Assembly (NCBI RefSeq): GCF_001668675.1 | Contig: NZ_LZKQ01000100.1 | Location: 44,939-108,938, forward strand | From: Mycobacterium asiaticum | Lineage (GTDB): Bacteria; Actinomycetota; Actinomycetes; Mycobacteriales; Mycobacteriaceae | DNA length: 64,000 nt | Reading direction: 5' to 3' | Shown here: in pieces, positions 25,567 through 35,058 of the stretch | Layout: each line of letters starts with the position of its first letter | Numbering within the stretch: the first letter of the stretch is position 1 | Notes under the pieces: model-generated | Database searches by the model: none | Told to the model about the DNA's origin: nothing | What the model saw: the letters and a program-made list of their open reading frames with translations, nothing else | Program-made: the position numbers and the translations under genes

Positions 25567-26532
25567 ATGCTGCTGACCGTGCTGCGCTTCAACTTCGGCT
25601 CGCCCCACGGGGATCCGCGCAAGCAGGGCGAGTTGATCCGAGCCGCACTGGAACTGGCGCAGTGGGGTGAGTCGCGCGGTATCACCACGATCAGCGTCGA
25701 CGAGCACCACGTCACCGGGCACGGCTGGAGCTGCAATCCGATCATGGCCGCGTCGATGTTTTTGGCCCGAACGTCACGGTTGATCGCCAGTGTGGATTGT
25801 GCGCTCGGACCGATGTGGAATCCGGTCCGGCTGGCCGAGGACATCGCGCTGGTCGACAACATGAGCCGGGGCAGGTTGCACACCACGGTGGGACTGGGCT
25901 ATCGGACCGCCGAATACGATTCCCTCGGTGTCGATTTCAGTCGGCGAGGCAAGCTGATGGACCACTTGATCGAGCGGATGCTCTCGATCTGGTCAGGCGC
26001 GGCGGTGGGTGTCTGCACCGGGACATGGACGAAGCCACACCCGCCGCTGTACGTCGGAGGCGGCTCACGTGCCACCGCCCGGCGCGCGGCGCGGTTCCGC
26101 TTGCCGCTCAGCCTGGCCGACCACCTGCCCGACGTCGCCGAGCACTACCGGCAGTTGTGCGCCGAGGCCGGGGTGGCACCGTTCGTGATCATGCCGGGAC
26201 CGGTGAACCGCGGGATGATCTTCCTGCACGAGGACCCGGACCGGGCGTGGGCCGAGCTCGGCGACTACATCCTGTGGGAGGCGGTCACATACGGCGGATG
26301 GTCAGCCGAGGAGCGGTCCCTGATGCACCTGCCCGGCGTTCAGACGCTCGACGAGGTGAGGGCTTCGGGTAGGTACCGGTTCCTGACACCCGACGAGCTC
26401 ATCGCCGAAGTGCGGGACGCCGAGTCTTACGGCCCGATCGTGCTGCACCCGCTGGTGGGTGGCATGCCGGCCGACGAAGCATGGAAGTCGGTGCAGCTGC
26501 TCACCGACTCCGTGTTGCCGGCGCTGGCCTAA
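25567..26532 (+). CDS. LLM-class flavin-dependent oxidoreductase
   Basis: 321-aa luciferase-like TIM barrel using FMN or F420. Conserved segments are ISVDEHHVTGHGW, LAEDIALVDNMSRGRLHTTVG and PPLYVGGGS. It starts 6 bp after the VOC gene and closes the sulfotransferase operon. The 3' end overlaps the convergent copy-B DUF6941-like gene by 4 bp. Monooxygenation or F420-dependent reduction of the operon's substrate is likely. Confidence 0.85.
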   Translation: MLLTVLRFNFGSPHGDPRKQGELIRAALELAQWGESRGITTISVDEHHVTGHGWSCNPIMAASMFLARTSRLIASVDCALGPMWNPVRLAEDIALVDNMSRGRLHTTVGLGYRTAEYDSLGVDFSRRGKLMDHLIERMLSIWSGAAVGVCTGTWTKPHPPLYVGGGSRATARRAARFRLPLSLADHLPDVAEHYRQLCAEAGVAPFVIMPGPVNRGMIFLHEDPDRAWAELGDYILWEAVTYGGWSAEERSLMHLPGVQTLDEVRASGRYRFLTPDELIAEVRDAESYGPIVLHPLVGGMPADEAWKSVQLLTDSVLPALA

Positions 26533-26921
26533 AGGCCGAGTGACGATTCCTGGGGCACGTAGTCGGTTACCAGCACCGGCAGCGAGATGGCGCCGGTGCC
26601 ACCGCTGACCACCAGGACCCATCGACCGTTGGAAGGTAACCGGAGCTGCAACTCAAAGAAGGCGAAACCCGGGAACTCCGCTACCGAGGCTTCCGGAACC
26701 TCGAACTCCAGCCGGATCGGGTCCTCGTCGGTCGGCGGCCGCATCTCGATCTTGAGCATTCGGTCGGTGCTGCCGGGCTCGGCCTGAGTCAGGACGACCA
26801 GTACAAACCGGGCCGACCGTTCGGGTCCGAGGGCGAACCGGGAAAGCACCCCGCCAGACACATTGAGTTTGTTGTCGACGACGGCGGCGGCGTCGGCCAG
26901 AAAAGCTCCGGTGAGTATCAC
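26529..26921 (-). CDS. DUF6941-like beta-rich protein (copy B)
   Basis: 130-aa paralogue of the gene at 21693-22052, sharing FLADAAAVVDNKLNVSGGVL, a PPTDEDP segment and GRWVLVVSGGTGAISLPVLV. The GTG start at 26921 is deduced from that comparison: the same GGTAGGTTCAGC precedes both starts, and the 16 extra codons of the longer frame have no counterpart. The tail is longer (DYVPQESSLGL). Copies A and B flank the UPF0145 gene and the sulfotransferase operon. Function is unknown. Confidence 0.65.
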   Translation of the reverse strand: MILTGAFLADAAAVVDNKLNVSGGVLSRFALGPERSARFVLVVLTQAEPGSTDRMLKIEMRPPTDEDPIRLEFEVPEASVAEFPGFAFFELQLRLPSNGRWVLVVSGGTGAISLPVLVTDYVPQESSLGL

Positions 26922-27051
26922 GCCGCTGAACCTACCATCGAGCAGCAAACCCGCCGCTGCCGAAAGCATGGTCGGCGCCGGCCTGCAGTGGGGTTCGAGG
27001 ATGGCCGCCGTTTAGGGGCGACAATTCGCTGGAAAGCGCGATACTAAGCGC

Positions 27052-27450
27052 ATGTCCGATCGCCTGCCTGATCGCAACGTGCTCGGTGGTTCGCTGGAAC
27101 CGTGCGGGAATGAGCCGGTCACCGGCTTCTACCGGGATGGCTGCTGTTCCACCGGCGACCAGGACCGCGGCTTGCACACCATCTGTGCGGTCGTCACCAC
27201 CGAGTTCCTCGAGCACCAGCGTTCCATCGGCAACGACCTGTCCACGCCGGTGCCCGAGTACCGATTCCCCGGATTGCTGCCGGGTGACCGCTGGTGTGTC
27301 ACCGCGGTGAACTGGTTGCGCGCTCATCAAGACGGGTGCGCCGCTCCGGTGGTCCTGGCGTCCACCCACGAGCGCACGCTCGAGGTGGTACCGCTCGAGG
27401 TCTTGCAGCAGCACGCCGTTGACGTCCCCGACGATCTCGCAAACCTGTAA
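27052..27450 (+). CDS. DUF2237 family protein
   Basis: 132-aa protein of the widespread DUF2237 family. It has the signature NVLGGSLEPCGNEPVTGFYR, DGCCSTGDQDRGLHTICAVVT and PGLLPGDRWCVTAVNW. Conserved cysteines (EPCG, DGCC) suggest metal or redox chemistry, not established. It is a single gene, convergent with the aminopeptidase, whose stop abuts its own (27450/27451). Confidence 0.88.
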   Translation: MSDRLPDRNVLGGSLEPCGNEPVTGFYRDGCCSTGDQDRGLHTICAVVTTEFLEHQRSIGNDLSTPVPEYRFPGLLPGDRWCVTAVNWLRAHQDGCAAPVVLASTHERTLEVVPLEVLQQHAVDVPDDLANL

Positions 27451-28773
27451 TCAGGGGACCTCCGCCGAGTACAGCCAGGCCTCCCACAACCCTCGCAGCG
27501 ACCCGTCGGCGTAGTTGGCGGCCAGACCGGTGAAGTCGTCGGTGACGGCGGTCGCGTGCCGGTACCGGTTGGTCCAATCCCGCAGCAGCACAAAGAACTT
27601 CTCGTCACCCAGCTCGCGGCGCAGGGCATGCAGGGTCAGCGCGCCCCGTTTGTACACCCGGTCGTCGAACATGCGGCGCGGTCCCGGATCGGTCAGCAGC
27701 AGGTCCTGTGGCTGCTGCGCGAGCTCGTAGTGGTACCGGTGCGCCAGCTCGTCGGCATCCGGACCGCCGCTGTGCTCCGACCAAAGCCATTCCGCGTAGC
27801 AGGCGAAGCCCTCGTGCAACCAGATGTCGCGCCACTGGCGCGCCGTCACCGAGTTGCCGAACCACTGGTGCGCCAACTCGTGGGCGATGAGCCGTTCACT
27901 GTCCCCGGTGCCATCGCAGTGGTTCGCCCCGAATATCGAGATGCCCTGTGCCTCAAGGGGAATATCCAGGTCGTCGTCGGTGACCACGACGGTGTACCCG
28001 TCCGCCAGGGGATACGGTCCGAACAGATCGATGAACAGTTTCACCATCTCGGGTTGCCGGGCGAAGTCGTGGTCGAACTCGGCTCTGAGACGTTCTGGCA
28101 GCGCGGCGCGCATCGTGATCGGCGTCCGGGCCAACCGGGCGGTCTCGTAGACGCCGATCTGCAGAGTGATGAGGTAGGTGGATGTCGGCTCCGGCTGCTC
28201 GTAGATCCAGACGGTCTGCGAAGCCCGGGCCCGGCGCGACATCAGCTTGCCGTTCGCGACCACCCGGTAGCCACTCTCGGTGCTGATCCGGATCCGGAAG
28301 GCGGCCTTGGCGCTGGGGCGGTCGTCGCAGGGAAACCAGGACGCCGCTCCGTTGGGCTGGCCGGCGACCAGGGCGCCATCGGACAGTTCCTCGAAACCCA
28401 CGTCCCCCCAGAGCGTCCGGAGCGGTTTGGGGGTACCGCCATAGCGCACCACGATCGACATGGCGGCGCCGGTGGCCAATTTGGCGGGCAGTGTGATGCG
28501 CAGTTTGCCGGCCCGGCAACTGAAGCGGGGAGCGCGCTTGCCGTTCACCGAGACCTTCGACACCGACAACGCGCTGGACAGATCGAGGGTGAAATCCGTC
28601 AGCTCGGTGACGGTGATCGCGGTGATGGTCGCCGTCCCTGACAGCCGGTTGCTCGCCACCCGGTATTCCAGGTCCAGCTCATAACGCGACACCGTGTAAC
28701 CGAAGTTGCCGTTCTGCGGGAGGTAGGGATCGACCACCTCGTTCGAAGTGGTTTTGTCGTTGGCCGATTTCAC
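27451..28773 (-). CDS. M1-family zinc metallopeptidase (aminopeptidase N-like)
   Basis: 440-aa metallopeptidase. An N-terminal beta-saddle domain (about 1-200) is followed by a thermolysin-like domain with the zinc motif HELAHQWFGN (His298, Glu299, His302) and the third ligand Glu321 in WLHEGFACY. The exopeptidase GAMEN motif is replaced by GISIFGANH. The C-terminal helical domain of large aminopeptidases is missing, as is usual for short actinobacterial members. The start ATG overlaps the stop of the 1303-aa synthetase (ATGA), so the two are translated together. Confidence 0.88.
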   Translation of the reverse strand: MKSANDKTTSNEVVDPYLPQNGNFGYTVSRYELDLEYRVASNRLSGTATITAITVTELTDFTLDLSSALSVSKVSVNGKRAPRFSCRAGKLRITLPAKLATGAAMSIVVRYGGTPKPLRTLWGDVGFEELSDGALVAGQPNGAASWFPCDDRPSAKAAFRIRISTESGYRVVANGKLMSRRARASQTVWIYEQPEPTSTYLITLQIGVYETARLARTPITMRAALPERLRAEFDHDFARQPEMVKLFIDLFGPYPLADGYTVVVTDDDLDIPLEAQGISIFGANHCDGTGDSERLIAHELAHQWFGNSVTARQWRDIWLHEGFACYAEWLWSEHSGGPDADELAHRYHYELAQQPQDLLLTDPGPRRMFDDRVYKRGALTLHALRRELGDEKFFVLLRDWTNRYRHATAVTDDFTGLAANYADGSLRGLWEAWLYSAEVP

Positions 28774-31700
28774 GCGGCGGTTTCCTCGGCGCTGGCCGCT
28801 CTCTTGCGGCCGGACTTCTTGCGGGCCTGCTGCCAGGGCCGCACCGGATTACCTTGCCAGCGGGTCGATCCGGGTACCTCGTCGCCTCGGACGACCAGCG
28901 ATGCGGGTCCAACGGACGCCCCGGCGCCCAGCCTGGCTGCCGGCAGCGCGACGCAGTGCGGGCCGAGGGTGGCGCCGGGCTCCAACACGACGCTGTCCAG
29001 CCGCATGATCCGATCATGGAACAGGTGCGTCTGCACCACGCAGCCGCGGTTCACCGTGCTGCCGGCGCCGAGGGTGACCAGATCGGCCTCCGGCAGCCAG
29101 TAGGTTTCACACCACGAGCCCCGGCCGATCGCCGCGCCCAACCCCCGTAGCCACAGGTTCAGCACCGGTGTGCCGCTGGCCGCCCGCGCAAACCAAGGCG
29201 CGGCAACGGTTTCGACGAAGGTGTCGGCAAGTTCGTTGCGCCACACGAACGACGACCACAGCGGGTGCTCGCCGGCCCTGATCCGCCCGACCAACAACCA
29301 TTTGGCGGCCACGGTCACCACACCGGCGGTCATGCCGGCCGAGAGCAGCACCAGCCCGCCGGCCAGCGCCGCCCACCAGATCCCGAATCGCGTTGTCAGC
29401 GCCTGCAATACGCCCAGCACCGCCACCCCGATCACGGCGCTCACCAGCACCGGCAACACCCGACAGATCTCCACCGCGGCCCGCATCACCTTCAAGCGGG
29501 TCGGCGGATGGTAGGTGGTCTCTTCGTCTGCCTCGGTAGGGCGGCGGCGCAACCGCATCGGCGGGCTGCCCAGCCACGACGAGCCGCGTTTGGCCTTGGG
29601 CGGGGTCGCCGAGAGCACGGCAACCAGGCCGTCGTCGGGCACCCGGCGTCCCGGTTGGGTGATGCCCGAGTTACCCAGGAACGCGCGGCGCCCGACGGTT
29701 GTCTCGGCGGCGTAGATCCAGCCGCCGCCGAGTTCATAGGAGGCGACCATGGTGTCATCGGCCAGAAATGCGCCGTCCTTGATCACCGCGAATTTGGGGG
29801 TCAGCAGCACCGTCGAGATCTCGGTGCCGCGGCCCACGCGGGTGCCCAGCACGCGCAGCCAGACGGGCGTGAAAAGGCTGGCGTACAACGGGAACAGGTA
29901 GTTGCGGGCGGCATCCATCAGCCGCTCGGTGGTCCACAGCTGCCACCCCGTGCGGCTGCGCACCGGGTGATAGCCCTCGCGTAACCCGAGGGACAACGCG
30001 CGCACCGCGACCACCGTCAGCACCGCGTACGCGGCCAGCGCGGTCACCGCCGCGGCGGGCGTCCATAGCAACGCCGGCGCCACCGCCTGTGCCGGGCTGC
30101 GGGTGTGGCGCACCGCCAGCCAGATCACGACCAGCCCGGCCGCGACGGCCAGCAGCGGCAGGGCGGCCAGCCACAGCGAGGTCAACCCGTATACCGCCAC
30201 CCACTGCGATTTCGGAGCCGGTCGCTCGTCGGGCCACGGATGTTTGACCCGCCCGGATTTGGCCGCCGGCGAGCCCTTCCAGTACTGACCGTTCTTGATC
30301 TTGTCGACGACGCCGGAACCGGGTGCCACGTCGGCGTTCTTGCCGACCACCGCGCCGGGTAGCAGCGTGGTGCGGGCTCCGATCGTCGCGTCGTTGCCGA
30401 TCGTGATCGCGCCAAGGTGAAACAGGTCACCGTCGATCCAGTGCCCACACAAGTCGACTTCGGGTTCGATGGCGCTGCGGTGTCCGACGGCCAACAAGCC
30501 GGTCACCGGCGGCACCGAATGCAGGTCGACGCCCTTACCGATGTGCGCGCCGAGGGCGCGTGCGTAATAGACGAGCCACGGCGCGCCGGCGAGGTTTTCG
30601 GCACCGCTCGCTGCCGCCAGCCGCTCGGCGAACCAGACGCGCAGATGCACGGACCCGCCGCGCGGGTAGCTGCCCGGCCGAACGTTCCACAGCAGGATCC
30701 GCGCGCCGAGCACCGCGATGCCCATCCGGCCCAGTGGTGTGACGAACATGACGAATGCCGCCGCGACGATCCACCAGTTCACCGCGACCGTCCACGGCAC
30801 CGCATGCACAGCACGGGCAATGTTGTTCCCCAAAGCCAGCCAGGTAACCCACTGCAGCGCCGACAACGTGGCCAGCGGCAGGATCAACAGGCTTTGGATC
30901 AACTGCGTGCGCAGCGACGTCGGCCGCACCACGCGCTCGGGCACCTGCGGCGGCGGCTCCAATTCGTCGAGGAAGCCGGCGAGCGAGCCCAGTCGTGGGT
31001 GGTCGTACAGGTCGGCGACGGTGAGCTGTGGGTAGTGCTGGCGCAGGGTGGCGACCAGTTGCGCCGCCGCCAGTGAGCCACCGCCCAGGGCGAAGAAGTC
31101 GGCTTCCGGACCAGTCACCGTGCCGCCCAGCAGATCTCGCCACAACCCGGCCAGCCGGCCCGCGGTGCCGGCCAGCTCCGGTGTTTCTTCATCGGCGGAA
31201 CTCCCGGGTGGCGGCCAGGGCAGTGCGTCCCGATCGACCTTGCCCGACGTGCGGGTGGGCAGTTCCTCGATGCGCACCAGCCGGGGCACCAGCGCGGCCG
31301 GCAGCCGCTCGGCCAATTCGTCACGCGCCTTGGTGATGTCGAACGACGGATCCGCGCTGACCACATAGCCCACCAGTACCGGCGTTCCGGTGCTGGTGCG
31401 CCGGACCGCGGCCGCACCGCCACTGACCCCGTTCAGGTTCACCAGCGCAGAGTCCACCTCGCCGAGCTCGATGCGGCGGCCGCCTACCTTGACCTGGTCG
31501 TCCGCGCGGCCGCAGAAGTACAGCCCGTCACGCTCCAGCCGCACCAGATCACCGCTGCGATACGCCCGTTTCCAACCGAGTGCCGGCATTGGGCCGTATT
31601 TCTCGCGGTCCCTTTCCTCGTCCAGGTAGCGGGCCAGTCCCACACCGCCGATGACCAGTTCGCCGGTCTCGCCGTAACTCACCGGGGCACCGTCGCCGTC

Positions 31701-32681
31701 GACCACAGCCAGGTCCCACCCCGCCAACGGCAGGCCGATGCTGACTGGCCCGGTGCCGTCCAGCCGGGCGGCGCAGGACACCACGGTGGCCTCGGTGGGG
31801 CCGTAGGTGTTCCATACTTCGCGGCCGCCCTCGACGCCCAGGGTGAGCCGTTCGGCGAGCTCGGGCGGGCATGCCTCGCCGCCGAAGATCAACAGCCGCA
31901 CCGCTTCCAGGGCCTCGGCGGGCCACAGCGCGGCAAGCGACGGCACCGTCGAGACCACGGTGACGTCACGGGTGACCAGCCACGGCCCCAGATCCATTCC
32001 GCTGCGCACCAGCGATCGCGGCGCGGGCACCAGGCAGGCGCCGTGCCGCCAGGCCAGCCACATCTCCTCGCACGACGCGTCGAACGCCACCGACAACCCG
32101 GCCAGCACCCGATCGCCGGGTCCAATGGGATTGTCCTGCAGAAACATTCGCGCTTCAGCATCGACGAACGCCGCGGCGCTGCGGTGGGTGACCGCGACCC
32201 CCTTGGGTGTGCCGGTGGACCCGGAGGTGAAGATGATCCACGCGTCGTCGCGGGCCAGCGGCGCCCCTGCGCGCCAGCCACGTGACGCACCCTGGGTGCG
32301 CTCGATGCCGTCGGCGCTGATCACCGCGACGACGTTGGCCTCGCCGAACACCAATTCGGCACGCTCGTCCGGGTCGTCGGCGTCGACGGGCACATAGGCC
32401 GCGCCGGCGGCGAGGACCGCCAGGATCGCCACGTACAGCGAGTAGCTGCCCGAGGGCATCCGGATGCCGATCCGGTCGCCGCGGCCGATACCCCGGGCCG
32501 CCAGCCAGGCGACGCTGTCGTTCATGTCCTCGACGAGTTCGCTGTAGGTCAGCTGCACCTCGCCGTCGTCGATCGCGGCGGCATCCGGGTACCGCGCCGC
32601 CGTGTCTTTGATGATGTCGATCAGCGTGCGCGGACTCGGCGCGTCAGCAGACAGCAGATACTGCGCAGGGATCGCGGGCAC
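28770..32681 (-). CDS. Pls/PosA-type non-ribosomal peptide synthetase with membrane and left-handed beta-helix C-terminus
   Basis: 1303-aa single-module synthetase. Adenylation domain at about 1-500, with WIIFTSGSTGTPKGVAVTHR (A3) and NTYGPTEATV (A5). Carrier domain at about 500-590, with the phosphopantetheine Ser in FFALGGGSLAAAQ near residue 536. The rest is the Pls/PosA terminal region: several transmembrane pairs alternate with hexapeptide-repeat beta-helix segments at roughly 690-790, 960-1020 and 1180-1260. There is no condensation or thioesterase domain. In characterised relatives such as epsilon-poly-lysine synthetase this region makes isopeptide bonds; the other possibility is an amino-acyl transferase acting on envelope substrates. 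Product unknown. Confidence 0.87.
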   Translation of the reverse strand: MPAIPAQYLLSADAPSPRTLIDIIKDTAARYPDAAAIDDGEVQLTYSELVEDMNDSVAWLAARGIGRGDRIGIRMPSGSYSLYVAILAVLAAGAAYVPVDADDPDERAELVFGEANVVAVISADGIERTQGASRGWRAGAPLARDDAWIIFTSGSTGTPKGVAVTHRSAAAFVDAEARMFLQDNPIGPGDRVLAGLSVAFDASCEEMWLAWRHGACLVPAPRSLVRSGMDLGPWLVTRDVTVVSTVPSLAALWPAEALEAVRLLIFGGEACPPELAERLTLGVEGGREVWNTYGPTEATVVSCAARLDGTGPVSIGLPLAGWDLAVVDGDGAPVSYGETGELVIGGVGLARYLDEERDREKYGPMPALGWKRAYRSGDLVRLERDGLYFCGRADDQVKVGGRRIELGEVDSALVNLNGVSGGAAAVRRTSTGTPVLVGYVVSADPSFDITKARDELAERLPAALVPRLVRIEELPTRTSGKVDRDALPWPPPGSSADEETPELAGTAGRLAGLWRDLLGGTVTGPEADFFALGGGSLAAAQLVATLRQHYPQLTVADLYDHPRLGSLAGFLDELEPPPQVPERVVRPTSLRTQLIQSLLILPLATLSALQWVTWLALGNNIARAVHAVPWTVAVNWWIVAAAFVMFVTPLGRMGIAVLGARILLWNVRPGSYPRGGSVHLRVWFAERLAAASGAENLAGAPWLVYYARALGAHIGKGVDLHSVPPVTGLLAVGHRSAIEPEVDLCGHWIDGDLFHLGAITIGNDATIGARTTLLPGAVVGKNADVAPGSGVVDKIKNGQYWKGSPAAKSGRVKHPWPDERPAPKSQWVAVYGLTSLWLAALPLLAVAAGLVVIWLAVRHTRSPAQAVAPALLWTPAAAVTALAAYAVLTVVAVRALSLGLREGYHPVRSRTGWQLWTTERLMDAARNYLFPLYASLFTPVWLRVLGTRVGRGTEISTVLLTPKFAVIKDGAFLADDTMVASYELGGGWIYAAETTVGRRAFLGNSGITQPGRRVPDDGLVAVLSATPPKAKRGSSWLGSPPMRLRRRPTEADEETTYHPPTRLKVMRAAVEICRVLPVLVSAVIGVAVLGVLQALTTRFGIWWAALAGGLVLLSAGMTAGVVTVAAKWLLVGRIRAGEHPLWSSFVWRNELADTFVETVAAPWFARAASGTPVLNLWLRGLGAAIGRGSWCETYWLPEADLVTLGAGSTVNRGCVVQTHLFHDRIMRLDSVVLEPGATLGPHCVALPAARLGAGASVGPASLVVRGDEVPGSTRWQGNPVRPWQQARKKSGRKRAASAEETAA

Positions 32682-32764
32682 CTTAGGAAGACTAGTGGCC
32701 CCGGCTGCGGCCCAAGTAACGGTTGTTCGGTGGCTGTGCGACGGGGCCTGACGTAGGTTCGGTT

Positions 32765-33457
32765 ATGGCCAAAATCTTGTTTGTCGTCTCGGGTACCAGC
32801 TATTGGACACTCAAGGACGGCACCCGGCACCCGACCGGTTATTGGGCCGAAGAATTCGCCGCGCCCTATAGCGCTTTCGTCGCGGCAGGACACGAGATTG
32901 TGGTGGCGACGCCGGGTGGTGTGGTGCCGTACGTCGATGTGATGAGCCTGCGTCCCGCGATGGCCGGCAGCGAAGAGATCGCCCTCGAGCTGGAGGAGAC
33001 GCTGCGCGAGGCCGAGGAGCTGCGCAGGCCAATCGAATTGGCCAACGTTCGGCTGGACGACTACGACGCCGTCTACTACCCGGGCGGCCACGGCCCGATG
33101 GAAGACCTGTCGCGGGACGCCGACTCCGGGCGCCTGCTTGTCGCGGCGCTCGCGTCGGGCAAGCCGCTGGCAATCGTCTGCCATGCGCCCGCCGCGATTT
33201 TGGCTACACGTCGCAACGGCACAACACCCTTCGCCGGCTATCGGGTGACCGCCTTCACCAACGACGAAGAGGACGGAGTGGGCCTGCGCGAAAAGGCCCG
33301 ATGGACGGTGGAAGACGAGTTGATCAACGCCGGAATCGACTTCGCCCGCGGCGAAGTGTGGAAGCCCTTCACGACCGTCGACCGCAACCTCTACACCGGT
33401 CAGAATCCCGCCTCCGCCGGGCCGCTGGCGCAGGAACTGCTCAAAGCTCTGGGCTGA
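32765..33457 (+). CDS. DJ-1/PfpI-family type 1 glutamine amidotransferase-like protein
   Basis: 230-aa flavodoxin-like protein. The nucleophile elbow is AIVCHAPAAIL (Cys plus adjacent His), with an upstream acidic residue in YYPGGHGPMED, matching the Hsp31/YhbO-like group. The N-terminus MAKILFVVSG fixes the start at 32765. Relatives act as glyoxalases, deglycases or chaperones. It is divergent from the NRPS gene by 83 bp and followed 30 bp later by a 2-hydroxyacid dehydrogenase. Confidence 0.87.
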   Translation: MAKILFVVSGTSYWTLKDGTRHPTGYWAEEFAAPYSAFVAAGHEIVVATPGGVVPYVDVMSLRPAMAGSEEIALELEETLREAEELRRPIELANVRLDDYDAVYYPGGHGPMEDLSRDADSGRLLVAALASGKPLAIVCHAPAAILATRRNGTTPFAGYRVTAFTNDEEDGVGLREKARWTVEDELINAGIDFARGEVWKPFTTVDRNLYTGQNPASAGPLAQELLKALG

Positions 33458-33487
33458 GCGCCATCTGGACCCGGGTAGGTTGATCGC

Positions 33488-34474
33488 ATGCCCCGGGTCG
33501 CAATCCTCGATGATTACGCCGGTGTGGCGTTACAGCTCGCCGACTGGTCGCCCGTGCAGAACCGGTCTGAACTAACGGTTTTCGACCGGCACCTGTCCGA
33601 AGCCGAGGCCATCGAGGCGCTGCGGCCTTTCGACGTCGTCTGCACGTTGCGCGAGCGGATGGCTTTCCCTCGCACGCTGATCGAGCGGCTGCCCAACCTC
33701 AAGCTGATCACCATCGTCGGCCGAAACCTGCCCAACCTGGACATGGCCGCGGCGACGGAGTGCGGAATCCTGGTCGCCCACTCGGACTTCGCCCATCCGC
33801 GCTTCCGCTCCGCGCGGGACGCGACACCGGAACTGGCCTGGGGTCTGCTGATCGCGACCGTGCGCAATCTCGCCGAGGAGCATTTGCGGATGCGCGACGG
33901 TCAGTGGCAGACCACCACCGGAATGACGCTGGCGGGAAAGACGCTGGGACTCCTCGGTTTGGGGCGAGTCGGCAAACGCATGGCGGAGTATGCCGCGGTG
34001 TTCGGCATGGAGGTCATCGCCTGGAGCCAGCATCTCACCGATGAGGCGGCGCGAGAGGCCGGCGCCCGACGGGTGGAGAAGGCGGCACTGTTCGCCGAAT
34101 CCGACGTGGTGTCCATCCATGTGGTGCTGTCCGAGCGCACCCGCGGGCTGATCGGCGAACCGGAGCTGGCCGCGATGAAGCCGACCGCGTACCTGATCAA
34201 CACATCGCGGGGACCCATCGTCGACGAGGCCACCCTGCTTGATGCGTTGAGTACCGGACGAATCGCCGGAGCCGGACTGGATGTGTTTGACACCGAACCA
34301 CTTCCGGCCGAGCATCCGCTCCGGAGGCTGCCGAACGTGACCCTGTCGCCGCATCTCGGCTATGTGACCCGCGAGATGCTGAGCGTCTTCTACGCGGACA
34401 CCGTCGAAGCCGTCGTGGCGTGGCTGGAGGGGAGCCCGGTACGCATCGCCAATCCCGGGGCGCTGCGCGACTAG
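33488..34474 (+). CDS. D-2-hydroxyacid dehydrogenase family protein
   Basis: 328-aa NAD-dependent dehydrogenase. The NAD motif is GLLGLGRVGKRMAEYA (about 155-170). Catalytic Arg lies in LINTSRGPIVDEATL, Glu in FDTEPLPAEHPL, and His in LSPHLGYVTREM, the standard D-LDH/PGDH triad. There is no regulatory ACT domain. It probably reduces or oxidises a small 2-oxo/2-hydroxyacid. It ends overlapping the convergent TetR gene by 4 bp. It may be co-transcribed with the DJ-1 gene. Confidence 0.88.
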   Translation: MPRVAILDDYAGVALQLADWSPVQNRSELTVFDRHLSEAEAIEALRPFDVVCTLRERMAFPRTLIERLPNLKLITIVGRNLPNLDMAAATECGILVAHSDFAHPRFRSARDATPELAWGLLIATVRNLAEEHLRMRDGQWQTTTGMTLAGKTLGLLGLGRVGKRMAEYAAVFGMEVIAWSQHLTDEAAREAGARRVEKAALFAESDVVSIHVVLSERTRGLIGEPELAAMKPTAYLINTSRGPIVDEATLLDALSTGRIAGAGLDVFDTEPLPAEHPLRRLPNVTLSPHLGYVTREMLSVFYADTVEAVVAWLEGSPVRIANPGALRD

Positions 34475-35058
34475 TGCCAGTGGGCGCTGCGCACCGCCTG
34501 CAGGGCCGTGGTGACGTAGTGATCCAGTGAGTGACGTTTGCCGGTTCCACGAACCCATTGCTGAAATGCGAAGTCACCCGCCGCGAAACCGAGTTGTACC
34601 AACAGCGCGGGGCGCAGGTCCATTTCAGGGTCGACGCCCATCCGATCCGCCGTCAGTTTCGTCGCCCGTTCCCGGTCGGCATGGGTGTACATGGTGACCT
34701 TGGCCAGCAGCTCGGGCGCCACCAGCAGCGCTTCCCGCCACTCCTCGCAGTCGGCCTGGTCGAACGACCGGGTCCGGCCGATGATGGCGTTGACCAACGC
34801 GACATCGGCAGTCTCGGTGGCGGGCCGCTGCTCGAGCATGCTGACGATGGCGGCGCCACCATGGCGCACCGGACTCAGCAGCAAGTCCTCCTTCGCCGGC
34901 ACATGCCGGAAGAACGTGCGCGGGGAAACCCCTGCGGCGGCAGCGATTTCCTCGGTGGTCACGGCGTCGTAGCCGCGCTGGATGAACAGCCGGAAGGCCG
35001 CGCGCCTGATGTCGGCACGGATCTGCGCGCGCTGGCGATCGCGTAATGACTCGGTCAT
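34471..35058 (-). CDS. TetR-family transcriptional regulator
   Basis: 195-aa repressor. The HTH is at about residues 30-55 (TTEEIAAAAGVSPRTFFRHVPAKEDLLL), with a C-terminal helical ligand domain typical of the MftR/TetR_C17-like class. The ATG overlaps the SDR stop (ATGA), making it the third gene of the DapB-like/SDR/TetR operon. The 23-bp palindrome at 37005-37027 ahead of the operon is its most likely target. Confidence 0.87.
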   Translation of the reverse strand: MTESLRDRQRAQIRADIRRAAFRLFIQRGYDAVTTEEIAAAAGVSPRTFFRHVPAKEDLLLSPVRHGGAAIVSMLEQRPATETADVALVNAIIGRTRSFDQADCEEWREALLVAPELLAKVTMYTHADRERATKLTADRMGVDPEMDLRPALLVQLGFAAGDFAFQQWVRGTGKRHSLDHYVTTALQAVRSAHWH

